Below are positions 5,901 through 10,178 of a DNA stretch of 10,178 nucleotides, piece after piece. The DNA is taken from the NCBI GenBank assembly GCA_910578995.1, contig CAJTSY010000139.1, positions 1 to 10,178 of the forward strand. Reading direction: 5' to 3'. How positions within the stretch are numbered: position 1 is the stretch's first letter; each line of letters begins with the position of its first letter. The position numbers and the translations under genes were made by a program. This DNA comes from an uncultured Acetatifactor sp. (GTDB taxonomy: Bacteria; Bacillota; Clostridia; Lachnospirales; Lachnospiraceae). The notes under the pieces are model-generated. The model was not told the DNA's origin. It made no database searches and was given only the letters and a program-made list of their open reading frames with translations.

Positions 5901-6740
5901 GGGAATAAAATTGACTCCGCTCTTCAACGCCGTTTTGACAGAACGTTTAATATGGGCTATCTGGATAAAAAAGGAAGGCGGTGGCTGCTGGAAAGAAATA
6001 TCAGAAAGCAGGGCGATATGTTTGATATTTCTGATGAAAAATTGGACAGCATTGTTGCCAGGTCGGAGAGACTGTGTCCGGCAAAACTTGAACAGGCAGT
6101 TGAGGCAGCCTTGAGGGAGGGGATTCGGTCAGGCCGCGTTATTGACGACGATTTGTTTGATGAGATATTTGAACAATACAGCATGGGTGAAGAAAAGGCT
6201 GTCATTTCCCAAAAGGAGATAGAAAGTACCGCATATCACGAGGCAGGACATGTCCTGATCCATCTGTACTATGGCGAGGCGCCCAATTACATGAGCATTG
6301 TGGCCAGGGGGAATCATGGAGGGTATACCCAGACCGAAATCGAGGAGGGGTGTCCGTCCAAAGAATATTTACTGGAAAAAATCTGCGCGGTACTGGGCGG
6401 CAGGGCAGCGGAACTGGTATTTAAATATGGTCTGACATCCGGCGCATCCTCCGATCTGGCTGCGGCTACATATATTGCCAGATGTATGGTGTGTGAGCTT
6501 GGAATGTATGAAACGGAAATCGGATTGGCCGTCATCGGAGAAGAAGAGTTTAAATATAACGAAAAGGCAAATGGGCTTGTCAACCGGATTTTATCTGAAC
6601 AGCTGAAAGAGGCGGTGAGCATCATTGAGGCGAATCAGGATGCGATGAAGCGTCTGGTGGATGCGGTTATGAGAAACGGGAAGAGATATCTGACCGGGAA
6701 AGAGATCCGGGAGGCTGCAGGCAGGCTGATTAAAAAGTAA
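2904..6740 (+). CDS. Multidomain HBD - ClpB-type AAA+ - receiver-like - FtsH-type AAA+/M41 protease
   Basis: The 1278-residue soluble protein starts at ATG 2904, with GGGAG (2892-2896) 7 bp upstream. Residues 1-45 resemble a viroplasmin/RNase HI hybrid-binding domain (YAVKNGRKKGIFNEW, then KFRRF). Residues 85-220 are very acidic with four repeats around LPFGD. Residues 350-640 form a ClpA/ClpB-like AAA+ module with Walker A GPPGVGKT (390-397), Walker B LLFDEIEKAH (D458, E459), sensor N501 and R547 as candidate arginine finger. Residues 668-800 are receiver-like around D715. Residues 870-1278 are FtsH-like: Walker A GLPGTGKT (899-906), Walker B D954/E955, an RRFDR segment, zinc motif HEAGH (H1112, E1113, H1116) and third ligand D1184 in SGASSDLAAAT. 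FtsH membrane helices are missing. The pore loop reads LYNGG instead of FVG. ATP-driven proteolysis in the cytosol is likely. The trigger and substrate are unknown. Confidence 0.9.
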   Translation: MKKMIYAVKNGRKKGIFNEWLKCSEQTNKYPNSKFRRFEYRSELEEAADDVPGSLRYAIKEAEEYLEDLVYLGGSADYLKDESWEEDGFLPFGDKSEAEEPFSDDGDENWGEEESWEGNGFLPFGDESEAEEPEFFSDEENENWEENEGWEEDENWERDEHCEGDESSGVDAFLPFGDEAEAKMKGVLPFVDDKSEPVEPDFFPDMGKQEEEDAEDRDEKFNKWVAGSRNAPDVPTGYWQLAEDMRQYVGIIRDKMEQSEGARTAAADKLRKKLKKCLSDVNLNRLTDIYRDRKEDNILGYDSDAVSQFVTQMLQAYPRPRLPEIQEVEDEVSIRQIFMEAEAVETELKQLICGQNAAIERLSEAYFNTELKARLAPGGRGPRDAYLLAGPPGVGKTFMAQQFAYKLGIPFQRFDMSGYSSREALQELLGFAPTWKDSEPGLLTEFVFKHPKCVLLFDEIEKAHINVIRMFLQILDDGFCEDKYHQRDVSCKDAIIFFTTNAGKQLYLDARNENLTMLSEKVLMDALGKDKDPETKAPYFPPEILSRMSSYTVIMLNHLKADTTLKLVEKSVESHFKKLKKKYGYELSQGKENLARTVLYSMGGSADARNASKIADKLTDREIRKFLGLLEDKQKLDENDGGIRIQWKCDLEDATEEVRDFYLGERDCVIPVFGIVEYEPVEKLEKNNVHVKRTVDTKEFMEMIHKEKVLFAVIDYLYGLENVGKGLSLVDVRTTGRDIFLKMREADKEIPVYILDGSRGYNYTEKEKDVLMKKGAGGFIERKYFRSQLEQAYLDVCCQVVMETLTVRHQVLAYHTRKEYDEKTNAGSITFCDFKLETAVEAEDRSSMLSDDLRPNKSWDDIYVSEDLKKEMEFFIHYLQNPKKYNKKGVKPRGILLYGLPGTGKTLLAKVAASESGLNFLSISASELYNGGPEKVQDEFRIARKYAPAILFIDEIDAIGMERGYSNSPNPVLNALLVEMDGFKKVDDKPVFVMAATNHGNKIDSALQRRFDRTFNMGYLDKKGRRWLLERNIRKQGDMFDISDEKLDSIVARSERLCPAKLEQAVEAALREGIRSGRVIDDDLFDEIFEQYSMGEEKAVISQKEIESTAYHEAGHVLIHLYYGEAPNYMSIVARGNHGGYTQTEIEEGCPSKEYLLEKICAVLGGRAAELVFKYGLTSGASSDLAAATYIARCMVCELGMYETEIGLAVIGEEEFKYNEKANGLVNRILSEQLKEAVSIIEANQDAMKRLVDAVMRNGKRYLTGKEIREAAGRLIKK
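3165..3503 (+). repeat. In-gene repeats encoding LPFGD-containing acidic units
   Basis: Four units begin at 3165, 3261, 3417 and 3459 (residues 88, 120, 172 and 186). The first two, GFLPFGDKSEAEEP and GFLPFGDESEAEEP, are nearly identical in DNA as well, which suggests recent duplication. The third (AFLPFGDEAEAKMK) and fourth (GVLPFVDDKSEPVEP) are more diverged. Between the second and third lies a run of W-E-rich steps (NWEE, GWEE, NWER). Confidence 0.75.
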
Positions 6741-6751
6741 GAGCAGAATGG

Positions 6752-8095
6752 ATGAAAGATATGGACAGAGTAAAGATTTGCGACGTTAAAAAAAGAAACG
6801 GTGAAGCTGTAAAAGTACAGGGATTTGTAGAAAACATCCGTATCAGCAAAACGATGATTTTTGTGGTAATGAAAGACCTTACCGGCAGGCTTCAGATCAC
6901 GGTTGAGAAAAGCGTCCATCCGGAACTGGCTGAAGAGTTTGAAAAGCTGACAGCGGATTCCGTTATCACGGTAATTGGTAAAGCCGTTGAGAATGAGTAT
7001 GTTAAGATGGGGGGCGTGGAGGTTCTTCCCGAGAAACTGGAGATCGAGAGCATTGCGGCGCCCCTTCCCATTGCGCGCAGCTATATTCCCGGCACAAAGA
7101 AGCAGAAGGCTGTCGAGCGGTCAGGCATTGACCAGAGGATTGACTATCGGTGGATTGACCTTAGAACGGATGAAAATCAGCTGATGTTCAGGGTTCAGAC
7201 CTGTTTTGTCAATGCGATCAGAAGTTACCTGATAGAAAAGGATTTCATTGAAATCCACACGCCGAAATTGATCGGCGCGGCAAGCGAAAGCGGCGCTGAC
7301 GTGTTTGAGGTCAAATATTTTGATACCAACGCTTATCTTGCACAGAGCCCGCAGTTCTACAAACAGATGGCAATGGCTTCGGGATTTGAGAAAATTTTTG
7401 AGGTGGGGCCTGTATTCCGGGCCGAGAAATCTTTCACAAGCAAACATGCCACCGAATTTTCCTGCTTCGATCTGGAATTCAGCTATATAGACGGCATGGA
7501 GGATGTGATGCATATGGAGGAGGATATCCTGATTGCCGGTCTTGGCGCTGTCAGGGAGAAGTACGGTGAGCAGATAAAAGAGCTCTTTGGCGTGGATGTG
7601 GTAGTTCCTGCAAAGAATTTTCCGGTCATCGAATTGAGAAGGCTTTACGAAGAGCTTGAAAAAGAATTCGGCTATGTGGTGGATGATTCCGAGAAGGGGG
7701 ATATGACTACGGAGGCTGAAAAGCTGAGTTATGAATGGGTTAAGAAGCATTATGACCATGAATTCCTGTTCGTAACCGGCTTCAGCGCGGAGAAGAGGGC
7801 TTTTTACCATATGAGGAACGAGCAGGGAATTCCCCAGGGATATGACCTGATTTGGAAAGGGGTTGAAATCACCACCGGCGCACAGCGGGAACACCGCTAT
7901 GAGGTATTGCGGAAGCAGGCGGAGGAAAAGGGGCTTGCGGAGGATGTTAAGTTTTATCTTGAATTCTTCAAATATGGATGTCCTCCCCATGGCGGGTTCG
8001 GCCTTGGCATTGACCGGCTGACGATGCTGATTTTCAACCTGACGATCAAGGAGGCAATGTTCCTGTTCCGCAGTCCGATCCGGCTGACGCCGTAG
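6752..8095 (+). CDS. aspS: Archaeal-type aspartyl-tRNA synthetase (probable aspartate-tRNA(Asn) ligase)
   Basis: The 447-residue class IIb enzyme attaches aspartate to tRNA-Asp, and in non-discriminating forms also to tRNA-Asn for later amidation. An N-terminal OB-fold that binds the anticodon (VKVQGFVENIR, about residues 22-32) is followed by the catalytic core. Motif 2 is FRAE (R223). Motif 3 is GFGLGIDRL (R422), leading to a terminal FLFRSPIRLTP. The length (about 430-450) and the missing GAD insertion fit the archaeal/eukaryal branch, not the roughly 590-residue bacterial enzyme. The ATG at 6752 is 11 bp after the fusion-gene stop; ATG 6761 (MDRVKICDV) is an equally possible start, and neither has a strong ribosome-binding site, so coupling to upstream translation is likely. 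Asp-only versus Asp/Asn specificity cannot be decided here. Confidence 0.88.
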   Translation: MKDMDRVKICDVKKRNGEAVKVQGFVENIRISKTMIFVVMKDLTGRLQITVEKSVHPELAEEFEKLTADSVITVIGKAVENEYVKMGGVEVLPEKLEIESIAAPLPIARSYIPGTKKQKAVERSGIDQRIDYRWIDLRTDENQLMFRVQTCFVNAIRSYLIEKDFIEIHTPKLIGAASESGADVFEVKYFDTNAYLAQSPQFYKQMAMASGFEKIFEVGPVFRAEKSFTSKHATEFSCFDLEFSYIDGMEDVMHMEEDILIAGLGAVREKYGEQIKELFGVDVVVPAKNFPVIELRRLYEELEKEFGYVVDDSEKGDMTTEAEKLSYEWVKKHYDHEFLFVTGFSAEKRAFYHMRNEQGIPQGYDLIWKGVEITTGAQREHRYEVLRKQAEEKGLAEDVKFYLEFFKYGCPPHGGFGLGIDRLTMLIFNLTIKEAMFLFRSPIRLTP

Positions 8096-8103
8096 CGGAG
8101 ACT

Positions 8104-8144
8104 GGGCTGCCGCAGTTCAGTTCATACTGCGGCAGCCTGTTTTT
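8104..8144 (+). terminator. Strong intrinsic terminator after aspS
   Basis: GGCTGCCGCAGT (8105-8116) pairs perfectly over 12 bp with ACTGCGGCAGCC (8126-8137) around a 9-base loop, and five T bases follow at 8140-8144. It begins 9 bp after the aspS stop. The T-run overlaps the last codon of the convergent membrane-protein gene. There is no T-run on the minus side, so it serves the plus strand. Confidence 0.92.
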
Positions 8145-8682
8145 ATCGCCTGCCAAGTGCCGCTACGATGCTGTCAATCCCGAGCAGAACCAGGTACACT
8201 GCCACGATATATCCCATGAACCGCATGGTCATGAAGGTCAGCACCGGGTTGAATACCATCAGGATCCCCAGAATCAGTCCGGCGATATTTACAATTAACG
8301 AAAAATAGTAGAAAAACTTCTGTCCTGCCATACGGAGTATGTAGGTATGGGACAGCCGGGAAATGCAGTGGGCCATGAACCAGATGGGGAACAGCAGGGA
8401 CAGTATCCACTTCCCCGCGCCAGGATAGAGCAGGAGCATGCAGCCGCACATCACGCTGAGGATGCCGGAAATCAGGGAGACTGCGGGGGCGAAGCCGGTG
8501 TACTTTTCCAGTCTGATAAAGGTCAGGATATCATCGATGCCCGTGATGAGTGCAATCAGCCCGTAAATAGCCACAATTCCGGTGAGCAGGCTGCCGGGGC
8601 GCAGAAAGGTGAACACCCCGAGCAGGATTAACAATATGCCTACTGCCAGTTCCATCCACATGAATCCGGAATATTTCTTCAT
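8143..8682 (-). CDS. HdeD/DUF308-family integral membrane protein
   Basis: The 179-residue protein consists almost entirely of six predicted membrane helices, roughly at residues 7-27, 32-56, 64-87, 90-112, 124-148 and 153-176. Short loops carry the charges, and the ILLGVFTFLRPGSLLTGI pattern is typical of the HdeD/DUF308 family. In enterobacteria HdeD is linked to acid resistance; in Clostridia the role is not established. Its ATG overlaps the ftsH stop as ATGA (4 bp), so it is probably translated by ribosomes finishing ftsH. This coupling suggests a shared role in membrane quality control, which is inference. No T-rich terminator is seen on its own strand; its stop lies inside the aspS terminator. 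Confidence 0.75.
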   Translation of the reverse strand: MKKYSGFMWMELAVGILLILLGVFTFLRPGSLLTGIVAIYGLIALITGIDDILTFIRLEKYTGFAPAVSLISGILSVMCGCMLLLYPGAGKWILSLLFPIWFMAHCISRLSHTYILRMAGQKFFYYFSLIVNIAGLILGILMVFNPVLTFMTMRFMGYIVAVYLVLLGIDSIVAALGRR

Positions 8683-10178
8683 TTCTGTTCACCTTCCTTT
8701 CCCGAAGCGGCTGTTCTGGCGGCTCCGTCTTTTGCTTCTGTTTCCTTATCCTGTTTTTTGCAATCCTCTGCTTTCCCGTTCAGAATCCCCATAAATTCAT
8801 CTCCCGTGATTGTCTCCCGCTCATAGAGGAATGCGGCAAGTTCGTCCAGCTTTGTACGGTTTTCCAACAATATCCGCCTGGCCTTTTCGTGCTGCGCCTT
8901 CACCAGTTCAACCACCTTTCTGTCAATCTCGTTCTGGGTGTCCGCGGAGCAGGCCAGGGAGGTATCCCCGCCCAGGTACTGGTTGGTCACGGTCTCCATG
9001 GCCACCATGTCGAATTCGTCGCTCATACCGTACCGGGTGATCATTGCCCGGGCAAGCTTTGTGGCCTGTTCGATGTCGTTGGAGGCGCCGGTGGTGATTT
9101 CGCCGAAGACGATTTCCTCCGCGGCCCGGCCTCCGGTGAAGGTGGCAATCTTGTTTTCAATTTCCCGTTTGGTCATGAGCACTTTATCGCTTTGCTCCAC
9201 CTGCATGGTGTAGCCCAGGGCGCCGGAGGTGCGGGGGATGATGGTAATCTTCTGCACAGGGGCGGAGTGGCTCTGCATGGCGGCTACCAGGGCGTGGCCG
9301 ATTTCGTGATAGGCCACCACTTTCTTCTCGCCGTCGGAAAGGATGGCGTTCTTTTTCTGGTATCCTGCGATGACGACTTCTATGCTTTCCTCCAGGTCTG
9401 CCTGGCACACCACGGTGCGGTTGCTGCGCACGGCCCGCAGGGCGGCTTCGTTGACAATGTTGGCGAGTTCCGCCCCGGAGGTGCCGGAGGCCATGCGGGC
9501 GATGGTGTGGAAATCCACATCGTCGGCCAGTTTGATTTTCCGGGCGTGGACTTTCAGGATGGCTTCCCGGCCTGCCAGGTCAGGCAGCTCCACGGGTACC
9601 CGTCTGTCGAAACGCCCGGGCCTGGTTAAGGCGGGGTCAAGGGATTCCGGCCTGTTGGTGGCGGCCAGGATTATGACGCCGTTGTTTCCTTCGAAGCCGT
9701 CCATTTCGGTGAGCAGCTGGTTCAGGGTCTGTTCCCGTTCGTCGTTGCCGCCGATCTGGCCGTCCCGCTTCTTGCCGATGGCGTCGATTTCGTCGATGAA
9801 GACGATACAGGGAGCCTTCTCCTTGGCCTGTTTGAAGAGGTCACGGACCTTGGAAGCGCCCATGCCCACGAACATTTCCACAAATTCCGAGCCGGACATG
9901 GAGAAGAAGGGGACATTTGCTTCCCCGGCCACCGCTTTTGCAAGCATGGTTTTTCCGGTGCCGGGAGGGCCTACAAGCAGCAGCCCTTTGGGCATGGAGG
10001 CGCCCACGTCCGTGTATTTCTGGGGATTGTGGAGGTAGTCCACGATTTCCGCCAGGCTCTCCTTGGCCTCGTCCTCCCCGGCCACATCGTCGAAATGGAT
10101 GCCTTCCGTGGACTGGACATAGACCTTGGCATTGCTCTTGCCCATGCCGAACATCATGGCGTTGGGGCCGCCGGCCTT
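8679..10178 (-). CDS. ftsH: ATP-dependent zinc metalloprotease FtsH (5' end outside window)
   Basis: The frame is open to the right edge, giving 499 C-terminal residues. Roughly 100-150 N-terminal residues with the two membrane helices should lie beyond it. The sequence is canonical: a Gly/Pro-rich linker, Walker A GPPGTGKT (9948-9971), intact pore loop FVEMFVGMGA, Walker B IVFIDEIDAIG, RPGRFDRR second region of homology, zinc motif HEIGH (9294-9308) and third ligand in TTGASNDIEQAT. FtsH is a membrane-bound hexameric unfoldase-protease that degrades misfolded membrane proteins and short-lived regulators. The last 25 residues are a charged Lys/Glu/Ala tail. The gene is GC-richer than the left half of the window. 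It overlaps the following membrane-protein gene by 4 bp and is convergent with aspS. Whether this is the only ftsH copy cannot be told. Confidence 0.96.
   Translation of the reverse strand, partial: KAGGPNAMMFGMGKSNAKVYVQSTEGIHFDDVAGEDEAKESLAEIVDYLHNPQKYTDVGASMPKGLLLVGPPGTGKTMLAKAVAGEANVPFFSMSGSEFVEMFVGMGASKVRDLFKQAKEKAPCIVFIDEIDAIGKKRDGQIGGNDEREQTLNQLLTEMDGFEGNNGVIILAATNRPESLDPALTRPGRFDRRVPVELPDLAGREAILKVHARKIKLADDVDFHTIARMASGTSGAELANIVNEAALRAVRSNRTVVCQADLEESIEVVIAGYQKKNAILSDGEKKVVAYHEIGHALVAAMQSHSAPVQKITIIPRTSGALGYTMQVEQSDKVLMTKREIENKIATFTGGRAAEEIVFGEITTGASNDIEQATKLARAMITRYGMSDEFDMVAMETVTNQYLGGDTSLACSADTQNEIDRKVVELVKAQHEKARRILLENRTKLDELAAFLYERETITGDEFMGILNGKAEDCKKQDKETEAKDGAARTAASGKEGEQK

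Noticed and set aside
5000..6740. Recent duplication of the window's ftsH to make the fusion gene
   Set aside because: The two FtsH-like parts differ widely in sequence and codon content and share only family motifs, so any common origin is old.
7121..7990. 289-codon minus-strand frame
   Set aside because: It lies wholly opposite aspS, whose class II motifs prove the plus-strand reading; the antisense peptide has no recognisable domain.
8889..10038. Plus-strand frames of 246 and 231 codons
   Set aside because: They are antisense to the conserved ftsH coding sequence; high GC makes spurious open frames likely.

Overview
The window looks like a chromosomal accessory region of a gut Firmicute, most likely family Lachnospiraceae. 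This is inferred from the protein style: an archaeal-type aspartyl-tRNA synthetase in a bacterium, a Clostridia-like FtsH, and small toxin-antitoxin families common in that group. Nothing in the sequence fixes the species.

Positions 1-2414 (+ strand) are AT-rich and crowded with short, broken or orphan genes. They hold the tail of an unidentified protein, a decayed MNT-type nucleotidyltransferase, an unknown 85-residue ORF, a UPF0175-type antitoxin whose expected toxin is reduced to an 11-codon stub, and an AAA/RecF-like ATPase broken by an in-frame TAG. The stretch ends with an intact nucleotidyltransferase + HEPN pair, a candidate type VII toxin-antitoxin module. It reads as an eroding defence or toxin-antitoxin island.

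Positions 2415-2653 contain no gene. They hold an inverted repeat, a perfect 12-bp tandem repeat, the 3' half of a tRNA-like structure, and a terminator-like hairpin whose 3' arm is also the ribosome-binding site of a 70-residue ORF.

Positions 2654-8144 (+ strand) look like one transcription unit: the small ORF, a 1278-residue multidomain protein, and an archaeal-type aspS starting 11 bp later, closed by a strong intrinsic terminator. The large protein is the main novelty. In order it has a viroplasmin/RNase HI-type hybrid-binding domain, acidic repeats containing LPFGD motifs, a ClpB-type AAA+ module, a receiver-like domain, and a soluble FtsH-like AAA+ module fused to a zinc M41 peptidase. 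Both ATPase sites and the zinc site look intact. A nucleic-acid-responsive unfoldase-protease is a reasonable hypothesis, but no function is proven by sequence.

Positions 8143-10178 (- strand) carry a GC-richer, ordinary-looking pair transcribed towards aspS: canonical membrane ftsH (5' end outside the window) overlapping by 4 bp an HdeD/DUF308-type membrane protein.
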